From: Prolixibacteraceae bacterium
GTDB lineage: Bacteria; Bacteroidota; Bacteroidia; Bacteroidales; Prolixibacteraceae
Direction: 5' to 3'
Length of the DNA stretch: 5,250 bases
NCBI GenBank assembly: GCA_003450125.1
Contig: DMFR01000053.1
Location: 1-5,250, forward strand
Program-made: the position numbers and the translations under genes
The notes under the pieces: model-generated
The model's database searches: none
Seen by the model: the letters and a program-made list of their open reading frames with translations, nothing else
Told to the model about the DNA's origin: nothing
In this document: one piece after another, positions 1-5,250 of the stretch
Layout: each line of letters starts with the position of its first letter
Numbering within the stretch: the first letter of the stretch is position 1

Positions 1-18
1 AGGTAAGGGTATTTACCT
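1..18. repeat. Short inverted repeat at the left edge
   Basis: AGGTAA (1-6) is the reverse complement of TTACCT (13-18), with a 6-nt loop. A run of seven T follows at 31-37, 12 nt after the stem. This could be the remains of a terminator for a gene ending left of the window, but the T-run is too far away for a classic intrinsic terminator and the stem may be cut by the window edge. Frames 2 and 3 stay open only to stops near 59-61 and 69-71, so the tail of an upstream gene can be neither shown nor excluded. Confidence 0.25.
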
Positions 19-212
19 TACTGAAAAGTGTTTTTTTATTCAGCCGGTTATTTGGAATTAATTCAAATTAGCAATTGACGGAATGAAGAACATTTGATGG
101 TTTTAGCTTTGGTAGGAATTCTAAATATACAATCATAATATACTATTTATCAAGAAGATATGAGAATAATAAGTAATTGTGACCTAACGTCCGTATAAAT
201 AGAGATTCTTGG

Positions 213-220
213 TATCTTTG
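213..220 (+). promoter_or_regulatory. Bacteroidota-type -7 promoter element for the GH10 gene
   Basis: TATCTTTG matches the Bacteroidota -7 consensus TAnnTTTG exactly and lies 27 nt before the ATG at 248, so the 5' leader would be about 20 nt. No convincing -33 TTG-type box sits at the usual 19-21 bp spacing; the nearest TTG upstream (177-179) is too far away. The same 8-mer occurs on the minus strand ahead of the T9SS-sorted gene at 5007-5014. Confidence 0.6.
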
Positions 221-246
221 TAAAAACCTAACTATAAAAACCTAAC
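221..246 (+). repeat. 12-bp direct repeat in the GH10 leader
   Basis: TAAAAACCTAAC occurs at 221-232 and again at 235-246, separated by TA, and fills nearly the whole interval between the -7 box and the start codon at 248. The core ACCTAAC also occurs upstream of the -7 box at 182-188. The second copy ends one base before the ATG, where a Shine-Dalgarno sequence would be expected and none exists. It may influence translation initiation or the start of transcription, or be a chance duplication in an A-rich leader. Confidence 0.6.
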
Positions 247-247
247 C

Positions 248-1504
248 ATGAAATGCTTGTCTAAAAAGAGAATTGCTGCTGTTTTAGGAATAGCAATTAT
301 ACAGTTGATGCAGTATTCGGTGTGTACGGCACAGAATACTGAAACTGACCAATCTATTGCCCATAACCGTAAGGGTGAGATAATAATCAAGGCAAAGCGT
401 GGCGCTCAAGTGACCGTTGAACAGGTCAGTCATGAATTCTGGTTTGGATGTGCCCTTACCGACCAGATGTTCAATGGATCAGCCAATGCATCCGACGAAA
501 AACAGTACAAGGAAAAGTTCCTGGAGAATTTCAATTCAGCCGTTACTGAAAATGCGGTTAAATGGCCCAACATGGAACGCCAACGGGGCAAGGTGAACTA
601 TTCGACCGTGGATGCTATCCTGAAATGGACAGAAGAGAACCATATCCCTTTGCGGGGGCATAATTTGTTCTGGGGAATCCCTGAATATGTACAGCCTTGG
701 CTAAAGGAAATGTCGGATGAAGAATTGGAACAAACATTGAAGAATCGTGCTGAAACAATTACTTCCCGTTACAAGGGCAGGTTCCATGAACTGGACCTGA
801 ACAATGAAATGGTTCATGGCAATTATTATGAAGATCGCCTGGGGCCGGACATTACCAGGAAAATGGCTGATTGGGCCAAGACAGGTGATCCGCAAATCAA
901 GTTGTTTCTAAACGATTACGATATTCTTACCGGGGTAAAGCTTCCTGAATACATGGCTCAAATCCGTAAGTTGTTGAAGCAGGGTGTTCCAATTGCAGGG
1001 ATTGGGGTACAAGGCCATCTTCATGCTGAGACATTTGATCGCGTTCAGTTGAAAAATGCACTCGATTCACTGGCTCAGTTCCATTTACCCATCCGTATCA
1101 CTGAATTCAATATGCCCGGACAGCGGTCGAAATATTACAATGACCACAATTTGACCATGACTCCCGAAGAACAAGAAGCAATGGCCAAAGAGCTGGTGGA
1201 TTATTATCGCATCTGTTTTGCTCATCCGGCAGTGGCAGGAATCGTGATGTGGGGATTCTGGGAAGGCGCCAATTGGATTAAACCTTCTTCCTTGTACAAC
1301 AAAGACTGGACGCCAAGGCCAGCAGCAATAGCATACCACAATTTAATTTATAAGGAATGGTGGACCAGTGAGAAAGGAATAACCAACCGCAAGGGTGAAT
1401 ATTCCGTTCCTGCATTCTTTGGGAAATACAAGGTAACTGTCAACGGGCAAACCAAGAATGTTGATTTAACCAAGGCAGCCGGGAAAGCAGTCGTTGAATT
1501 CTAA
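248..1504 (+). CDS. Secreted GH10 family glycoside hydrolase (endo-beta-1,4-xylanase-like), plant-type architecture
   Basis: This 418-residue protein probably cleaves beta-1,4-xylan or a related glycan outside the cytoplasm by the retaining GH10 mechanism. Residues 1-28 form a Sec signal peptide (Lys-rich start, hydrophobic core, likely cleavage after CTA); Cys26 lacks a proper lipobox. Residues about 42-75 form a beta-strand segment containing VSHEFWFGCAL. The (beta/alpha)8 barrel follows, with GH10 signatures ENAVKW (101-106), RGHNLFW (136-142), LNNE with the likely acid/base Glu187, GIGVQGH (251-257), ITEF with the likely nucleophile Glu286, and MWGFW (334-338). The 99-residue spacing of the two glutamates fits GH10. 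Gly143 replaces the His usual in bacterial RGHTLVWH. After the barrel, residues about 377-418 form a small beta-rich tail (GITNRKGEYSVPAF, then GKYKVTV). The N-terminal strand, RGHNLFW and this tail resemble, from memory, plant GH10 enzymes. The ATG is preferred because the signal peptide starts there and a promoter precedes it. There is no T9SS sorting domain, so a periplasmic location or another export route is possible. The family call is firm; substrate specificity is inferred. Confidence 0.88.
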   Translation: MKCLSKKRIAAVLGIAIIQLMQYSVCTAQNTETDQSIAHNRKGEIIIKAKRGAQVTVEQVSHEFWFGCALTDQMFNGSANASDEKQYKEKFLENFNSAVTENAVKWPNMERQRGKVNYSTVDAILKWTEENHIPLRGHNLFWGIPEYVQPWLKEMSDEELEQTLKNRAETITSRYKGRFHELDLNNEMVHGNYYEDRLGPDITRKMADWAKTGDPQIKLFLNDYDILTGVKLPEYMAQIRKLLKQGVPIAGIGVQGHLHAETFDRVQLKNALDSLAQFHLPIRITEFNMPGQRSKYYNDHNLTMTPEEQEAMAKELVDYYRICFAHPAVAGIVMWGFWEGANWIKPSSLYNKDWTPRPAAIAYHNLIYKEWWTSEKGITNRKGEYSVPAFFGKYKVTVNGQTKNVDLTKAAGKAVVEF

Positions 1505-1513
1505 AATAAAATT

Positions 1514-1592
1514 GCCACCAAGCCACCAAGCCACCAAGTTTAACTATTGAATACATTATTAGCGGAACTTTGTTTCTTTGTGTCTTGGTGGC
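1514..1592. repeat. 79-bp palindromic element with 8-bp tandem units (REP/MITE-like)
   Basis: The left arm is three perfect tandem copies of GCCACCAA (1514-1521, 1522-1529, 1530-1537). The right arm is three degenerate 8-bp units, TTTGTTTC (1569-1576), TTTGTGTC (1577-1584) and TTGGTGGC (1585-1592). The outermost units pair perfectly and, over the full 24 bp, about 19 positions are complementary, around a 31-nt loop. The 10-mer AAATAAAATT lies immediately outside the left arm (1504-1513) and two bases outside the right arm (1595-1604), and could be a target duplication or AT-rich coincidence. The element fills most of the 108-bp gap between the two plus-strand genes. I recall similar dispersed palindromes of CCA-rich and TTTGTG-rich 8-mers in environmental Bacteroidota, which cannot be verified here. 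In RNA it could fold and affect read-through or mRNA stability. Confidence 0.75.
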
Positions 1593-1612
1593 AGAAATAA
1601 AATTATAAACAA

Positions 1613-3730
1613 ATGAAAAGTAGGGTGTTTGTTGCATTTTTAAGTATCGTATTCGCCAATTCATTATTTGCAATGCCATTCGCCAAATGGAGCAAAACTG
1701 AACTGACGCTGAACAATGGGATCGTTCAGCGGGTAATACAATTACCTTACCCTGAGGGTAATTTCCTTACTACATCTTATAAACCTGTAAGTGGAGAGTA
1801 TAAATATTTTCAATCCACCAATACTGATTTCCAATTCGAAATAAACGGTGTTCCTTATTCTGGAAAGAGTAATTGGAGTTTAATTGAGGTAAAGCCAATA
1901 ACCGATTTGAATGAAGGTGATGGTGCTGCGGTTATTTTGTTGAGCTATGACAAGAAAATTGAACTTACGCTAAAGTTTTTGCTTTATCCCAATTTACCGG
2001 TTATCCGCAAAAGCCTAGTGGTGAAAAACCTCAGTAGTTCAGAATTTTCATTGGAATCGGTTGATGTAGAGAAGTTCAACGTTACAGGCTATTTTGCCAC
2101 TACATTTAGTTGGATCTACAGCGATTACGGGCGGCGAAAGTCCATTGGTCCTTACGAGGGAAATATGCAGGATGCCCTTGTCATCGTTCATAATACAGAC
2201 TTGCAATCGGGCATTGTAATTGGCAATGAAGCTTCCGGGGTGATGAAACATACTTCCATATTTTGGGAAGCTCCTGATATTTGCAGTGGTCTGACCCATA
2301 AGGATGCACGATTTCCTTTTCGCAAATGGATCAAGCCCAATGAGTCATTCGAGACGCCACAGGTCTTTACAATGGTGTACAACAACCATAAAGATCCCGA
2401 TGAAATTCTGAATACCGCACTTCCTGATTTTATCCGCAAACACATGGGTATCCGCCTTTCACAGCTTAAGGAAAAGCCAACGTTTGTTTACAATACCTGG
2501 CATCCGTTTGGGAAAGAAATCAATGAGAAGCTGGTCATGGAACTGGCCAAAGCAGCAGCTGCTGCCGGAATGAAAGAATTTGTCATTGATGATGGCTGGC
2601 AAGACAATTATGGTGATTGGGGGATCAACAAAACCAAGTTTCCCAATGGGTTAAAACCTGTTTTCGATTACATCAAGTCATTGGGAATGAAACCCGGCTT
2701 GTGGGTCAGTGTAGGCAGTGCCTCATCGGTTAGTAAGGTCTATCATGAGCACCCGGAATGGTTTGTACGCGATGAAAAAGGTAACTTTGCTAACCTTCAA
2801 CTGGACAATGCCAATGATGAAATTCGGTCTGCCTGTTTTTCTACTGGCTGGAAAGATTATATCAAGGATATACTGTTGAAGTTGGCTCTGGACAATGGGT
2901 TGGAGTATATGAAACTCGATTTTGCAGTCGTGACCAGTGCCTATGTTTTTGATCACGACAAGTCGGGGTGCTATGCCACCAACCATCCCGGCCATCAGGA
3001 TCACAATGAATCGTTGTATGTCAATTATGAACGCATGTGGGTGCTCTTTGATGAATTGCATGTTGCCAAACCCAATTTGTTTATAGACTGCACATTTGAA
3101 GCCATGGGTGGATTACAGCTGATCGACTATGCCATGTTGAAACATGCCGAGGGCAATTGGCTTTCCAACTTTGAAGAGCCTGACGAATCGGGCGATCTTC
3201 GCATCAGGAACATGGCCTGGTGGCGATCTCCTGCCATGTCTGCCACGGCCCTGGTGATCGGGAATCCTCGAATGGATGATAAAGGCTGGGAAATGCATAT
3301 TAAATCACTCGTAGGTGCCTTGCCCATTATGCTGGGTGATCCACGAAAGCTAAGTCAGGGAGATTTGAACAAGTATCGTGCTTATGCCGATTGGCTGCAT
3401 GTCATGCAAACTAAATATGACATCATGAGCTACCGACAAGACTTATATGGATTTGGTGAGCCAAAGGAAGGCTGTTGGGATGGTTTCCAACGTATAAATA
3501 CCGATACAAAAACAGGTGGAATTGTAGGTGTATTTCGTCATGGATCAATTGAATCCAGTCGGAAAGTTACCCTCAATGGTCTTGACCCTGAAAGAACTTA
3601 CGAGGTTAAATCAATGGATGGACGTTTGATCGTAAAATCGACAGGCGAAGAACTTAAAAATACAGGTTTTGAGCGAAGTCTCAATGATATATATTCAGGA
3701 GAATTATTTGAAATAACAGGCAAATTTTAA
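1613..3730 (+). CDS. Secreted GH36/melibiase-type glycosidase (alpha-galactosidase-like)
   Basis: This 705-residue protein has the usual length and order of GH36 enzymes. Residues 1-20 form a signal peptide with likely cleavage after SLFA. A large beta-sandwich domain runs to about residue 280. The catalytic barrel follows, with FVYNTWH (291-297), FVIDDGW (323-329), KFPNGLKPVFDYIKSLGMK (342-360) then PGLWV, and YMKLDF (432-437), in which Asp436 is the likely nucleophile. A C-terminal beta-domain contains LNGLDPERTYEV (654-665) and the closing YSGELFEI. The acid/base region is odd: the usual glycine-rich CSSGGGR becomes DCTFEAMGG (492-500), and the usual SD(D/N)TD becomes SNFEE (518-522), so Asn519 appears to occupy the acid/base position. 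Family GH36 enzymes remove alpha-galactose or alpha-N-acetylgalactosamine; here the sugar is uncertain. The gene lies 108 bp after the GH10 gene on the same strand, with no clear promoter of its own, only a weak -7-like GAACTTTG at 1565-1572, so cotranscription is possible. The leader before ATG is A/T-rich without a Shine-Dalgarno sequence. No T9SS sorting domain is seen. Confidence 0.82.
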   Translation: MKSRVFVAFLSIVFANSLFAMPFAKWSKTELTLNNGIVQRVIQLPYPEGNFLTTSYKPVSGEYKYFQSTNTDFQFEINGVPYSGKSNWSLIEVKPITDLNEGDGAAVILLSYDKKIELTLKFLLYPNLPVIRKSLVVKNLSSSEFSLESVDVEKFNVTGYFATTFSWIYSDYGRRKSIGPYEGNMQDALVIVHNTDLQSGIVIGNEASGVMKHTSIFWEAPDICSGLTHKDARFPFRKWIKPNESFETPQVFTMVYNNHKDPDEILNTALPDFIRKHMGIRLSQLKEKPTFVYNTWHPFGKEINEKLVMELAKAAAAAGMKEFVIDDGWQDNYGDWGINKTKFPNGLKPVFDYIKSLGMKPGLWVSVGSASSVSKVYHEHPEWFVRDEKGNFANLQLDNANDEIRSACFSTGWKDYIKDILLKLALDNGLEYMKLDFAVVTSAYVFDHDKSGCYATNHPGHQDHNESLYVNYERMWVLFDELHVAKPNLFIDCTFEAMGGLQLIDYAMLKHAEGNWLSNFEEPDESGDLRIRNMAWWRSPAMSATALVIGNPRMDDKGWEMHIKSLVGALPIMLGDPRKLSQGDLNKYRAYADWLHVMQTKYDIMSYRQDLYGFGEPKEGCWDGFQRINTDTKTGGIVGVFRHGSIESSRKVTLNGLDPERTYEVKSMDGRLIVKSTGEELKNTGFERSLNDIYSGELFEITGKF

Positions 3731-3748
3731 GCAGTTACTAAGGTGAAT

Positions 3749-3783
3749 TGGCTACTGGCTACTGGCAAGCAGCCAGTAGCCAG
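3749..3783. terminator. Hairpin between convergent genes, built from a 7-bp tandem repeat; probable bidirectional terminator
   Basis: CTGGCTACTGGC (3755-3766) and GCCAGTAGCCAG (3772-3783) form a perfect 12-bp stem with a 5-nt AAGCA loop, in a 66-bp gap between converging stop codons at 3730 and 3797. The left side is a tandem repeat of TGGCTAC (3749-3755, 3756-3762, partial 3763-3766), so the right arm can pair in shifted registers. No strong T-run follows on either strand; ATTCTTCGTTTC after the stem on the plus strand is only moderately T-rich. Its position and stem strength favour a terminator or 3'-end stabiliser, but it could also be a copy of a dispersed repeat. Confidence 0.6.
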
Positions 3784-3796
3784 ATTCTTCGTTTCA

Positions 3797-4975
3797 TTAA
3801 TGCTTGATCACTATTTTACCCTTTGAAAGGGAACTATCTCCTTGTCTTAAATCATAGAAATAGATTCCTTGTTGCAGATTTTCAACATTTACTTGCCCCC
3901 TGGCCTGGTTGATGGAATGGGTAAGGACATTCCTTCCCTGTAGATCAAATATCCTCAAAGTTACATGTTTACCCTCAGTCAAACCGGTTTCAATTGTAAG
4001 TAATCGGGATGCCGGATTAGGATAAATATTTGCAATTGGTAAGTTATTGATTTCAACTTTGGTAACAGGAGCTTCCCTTTTTAAAACAGCCAGAATATAA
4101 CTTGTTAAACTGCTACTGCCAATACTGACATTTACTGAAGAGGGTAATTTACGGGCAACCCATTTTACCCTCCAGGTGAGGGAATCTTTGCCGGCAATTG
4201 AGGTATAGTTTCCTTGATTTTCAAGCTCAGTATACGAACGGTCGGGAGCAGTGTACATTTCTACTTCTGCCTCCCCCGTTGCAGCTTTTGCTCCGACTAT
4301 ATCTTCAAACTTCTTGATGAATAACATATCGCCATCGATCACATGGGCCAGCCATCCTTTGCCATTGCAGAAGAATTTACTTCCTGCGCCCCCTGAAGTC
4401 TGGTCCTGATCGTACCAGATATAATTGGAAATATTTTGAGTCCTGCCAGCCATATCGCCCGTCACGCCACCTTCTCCCAAACCAAATACGGATAAGCCCC
4501 CATTGAGCACCCGGGTAACTTCCCAGGGAGCCCATCGTTGAAGCGTTGTCTTTTCGTTTTTAATGCAATAGTCAATGATGATGGAAGTGTCCAGTATGTT
4601 TGCAGAAATGGTTTTATAAAAGCGCAGCATTGATTTGCTGTCGGTAGTACCGGTAAATTTTATTTTATTTTGATTGATAGTAGTCTTATAAGGATTGTTG
4701 TTCAGATTAACCGCCGGAGGCCATCCCCAAACACTTTGCGGACTGGGCCAGAAAGTAGAGCCTGCATTGTCTGTGGTCTTGAAATCAATATACATGATTT
4801 CATTATCATTGAGTTTGAAGGAGGTAAACCGTGCCCCCCTGGCTGAATCGATTTCAAAATAGACATTGGCACAGCTTAATGCAAATTTGCTTCCTCCGAT
4901 TTTCTGGGGGACAACAGTTTGCGATTTTCCTGAAAAAAGAAGCAGTAGAAAAATGAGGGAATAGAGATATTTCAT
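3797..4975 (-). CDS. Secreted DUF4380-like (galactose-mutarotase-fold) protein with T9SS C-terminal sorting domain
   Basis: This 392-residue protein is exported and then passed through the outer membrane by the type IX system. Residues 1-18 form a signal peptide (hydrophobic LIFLLLLF, likely cleavage before QT). Residues about 28-280 form a beta-rich domain that opens with FALSCANVYFEID and an ARGARFTSF segment, and contains the Trp/Pro-rich FWPSPQSVWGWPPAVN (75-90). It closes with VEMYTAPDRSYTELENQG (238-255) and SLTWRVKWVARKLP (265-278). These resemble DUF4380 and aldose-epimerase-like beta-sandwiches, which bind or act on sugars, but I see no assured catalytic assignment. Residues about 313-392 are a type A sorting domain: IANIYPNPAS (314-323), LRIFDLQGR (340-348), LQQGIYFYDLR (367-377) and the Lys-rich end KGKIVIKH. 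The product is therefore likely on the cell surface or released. It is convergent with the GH36-like gene and has its own promoter. Its function is inferred only from fold resemblance and location; the sorting domain is secure. Confidence 0.8.
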   Translation of the reverse strand: MKYLYSLIFLLLLFSGKSQTVVPQKIGGSKFALSCANVYFEIDSARGARFTSFKLNDNEIMYIDFKTTDNAGSTFWPSPQSVWGWPPAVNLNNNPYKTTINQNKIKFTGTTDSKSMLRFYKTISANILDTSIIIDYCIKNEKTTLQRWAPWEVTRVLNGGLSVFGLGEGGVTGDMAGRTQNISNYIWYDQDQTSGGAGSKFFCNGKGWLAHVIDGDMLFIKKFEDIVGAKAATGEAEVEMYTAPDRSYTELENQGNYTSIAGKDSLTWRVKWVARKLPSSVNVSIGSSSLTSYILAVLKREAPVTKVEINNLPIANIYPNPASRLLTIETGLTEGKHVTLRIFDLQGRNVLTHSINQARGQVNVENLQQGIYFYDLRQGDSSLSKGKIVIKH

Positions 4976-5006
4976 TGTTCTGGCTTATGTTTTGTTTAGG
5001 TCCAAT

Positions 5007-5014
5007 CAAAGATA
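5007..5014 (-). promoter_or_regulatory. Bacteroidota-type -7 promoter element for the T9SS-sorted gene
   Basis: Read on the minus strand this is TATCTTTG, an exact TAnnTTTG match, 31 nt upstream of the ATG at 4975. Five bases after it comes ACCTAAAC (5001-4994), at the same offset as ACCTAAC after the -7 box of the GH10 gene. No good -33 box is seen at normal spacing. Two overlapping small dyads (5025-5037, ATCAA/TTGAT; 5026-5040, TCAAT/ATTGA) lie just upstream, where a -33 element or an operator would be. Confidence 0.55.
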
Positions 5015-5115
5015 ATGAAATTATATCAATATTTGATTGAAAACCTTCAAGTTATATGTTTATTATCTTTGCATATTGAATTTCCACACTTCACTACCAA
5101 TGATCTTCAAAAGTC

Positions 5116-5250
5116 TTATTTTGAAAATCTTTTAATGTCGCTTTTTATCATTTTCAATTTGATGTGAAAATTGATACTTCCATTGGGGATTATAATTTTT
5201 GGAATAGGGTATTTCTTGCCATCATCTGATACCTTTCTGATACTCATCTG
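5116..5250 (-). CDS. 3' end of an unrecognised gene entering from the right edge
   Basis: On the minus strand one frame is open from the window edge for 44 codons, ending in TAA at 5118-5116. The translation includes SIRKVSDDGKKYPIPKIIIP and then NGSINFHIKLKMIKSDIKRF. It is basic, of ordinary soluble-protein composition and free of low-complexity sequence. The plus-strand frames I tried from ATGs here stop after 10 or 11 codons. An internal Met at codon 2 is visible, but the frame continues past the edge, so the true start lies outside the window. The stop is 140 bp upstream of the ATG of the T9SS-sorted gene, and both are on the minus strand. I do not recognise the family. The stretch is short enough to be a chance open frame in AT-rich DNA. 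Confidence 0.45.
   Translation of the reverse strand, partial: QMSIRKVSDDGKKYPIPKIIIPNGSINFHIKLKMIKSDIKRFSK

Noticed and set aside
55..64. Palindrome GAATTAATTC as an operator
   Set aside because: It is perfect over 10 bp but about 150 bp from the promoter, and such AT-rich palindromes are common by chance here.
323..325. Lipoprotein attachment at Cys26 of the GH10 protein
   Set aside because: The residues before the Cys are Tyr-Ser-Val; a lipobox needs a small residue (Gly, Ala or Ser) directly before Cys, so ordinary signal-peptidase cleavage after Ala28 is more likely.
701..895. 64-codon minus-strand open frame inside the GH10 gene
   Set aside because: It lies fully antisense to conserved GH10 catalytic sequence, has no promoter or homology, and its translation resembles no protein family.
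1085..1339. 84-codon minus-strand open frame inside the GH10 gene
   Set aside because: It is antisense to the nucleophile region of a convincing enzyme; composition rich in Cys, His and Phe is typical of a shadow frame.
1514..1538. CRISPR-like repeat
   Set aside because: The 8-bp GCCACCAA copies are directly tandem without spacers, so this is not a CRISPR array.
1440..1679. Minus-strand open frame spanning the gap between the two plus-strand genes
   Set aside because: It overlaps the end of GH10, the palindromic repeat and the signal peptide of the GH36-like gene; its translation is explained by these features.
2723..3061. 112-codon minus-strand open frame inside the GH36-like gene
   Set aside because: It is the longest antisense frame but lies opposite the catalytic barrel, has no leader signals and no recognisable domain.
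3113..3327. Two overlapping minus-strand open frames inside the GH36-like gene
   Set aside because: They overlap each other in different frames and are antisense to conserved sequence; neither can be supported.
5100..5168. Tiny plus-strand frames starting at 5100 and 5135 as leader peptides for the plus-strand -7-like box
   Set aside because: They encode only 11 and 10 residues, lack any ribosome-binding signal and overlap a longer open frame on the other strand.

Overview
The window looks like a carbohydrate-degradation segment from a Bacteroidota genome, probably an environmental, non-Bacteroides lineage. Three things support this. The gene on the minus strand ends in a type IX secretion (T9SS) C-terminal sorting domain, which is confined to that phylum. 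The -7 element TATCTTTG (consensus TAnnTTTG) precedes two of the genes. The start codons have A/T-rich leaders without a Shine-Dalgarno sequence.

Layout. Positions 1-247 are AT-rich and end in a promoter and a short leader containing a 12-bp direct repeat. Positions 248-1504 (+) encode a secreted GH10 xylanase-like enzyme whose flanking regions resemble the plant-type branch of GH10. Positions 1505-1612 hold a compact palindromic element (1514-1592) made of three 8-bp units facing three degenerate complementary units. Positions 1613-3730 (+) encode a secreted GH36/melibiase-type glycosidase with a recognisable nucleophile region but a divergent acid/base region. Positions 3731-3796 hold a strong hairpin built from a 7-bp tandem repeat, between convergent genes. 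Positions 3797-4975 (-) encode a secreted DUF4380-like (galactose-mutarotase-fold) protein with a T9SS sorting domain. Positions 4976-5115 hold its promoter region. Positions 5116-5250 (-) appear to be the 3' end of an unrecognised gene that enters from the right edge.

How they may work together. The GH10 and GH36-like genes are codirectional and 108 bp apart, and both products carry export signals, so they may cooperate in breaking down a branched hemicellulose or its oligosaccharides. The convergent T9SS-sorted protein probably acts on or binds a carbohydrate at the cell surface or outside the cell. No SusC/SusD pair, transporter or regulator is visible, so a complete utilisation locus cannot be claimed.

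I found no clear case of an entirely new system. The points most worth following up are the plant-type GH10 architecture, the apparent replacement of the GH36 acid/base aspartate, the two repeat-built intergenic palindromes, and an ACCTAA motif at the same distance from the -7 box in two separate promoters.
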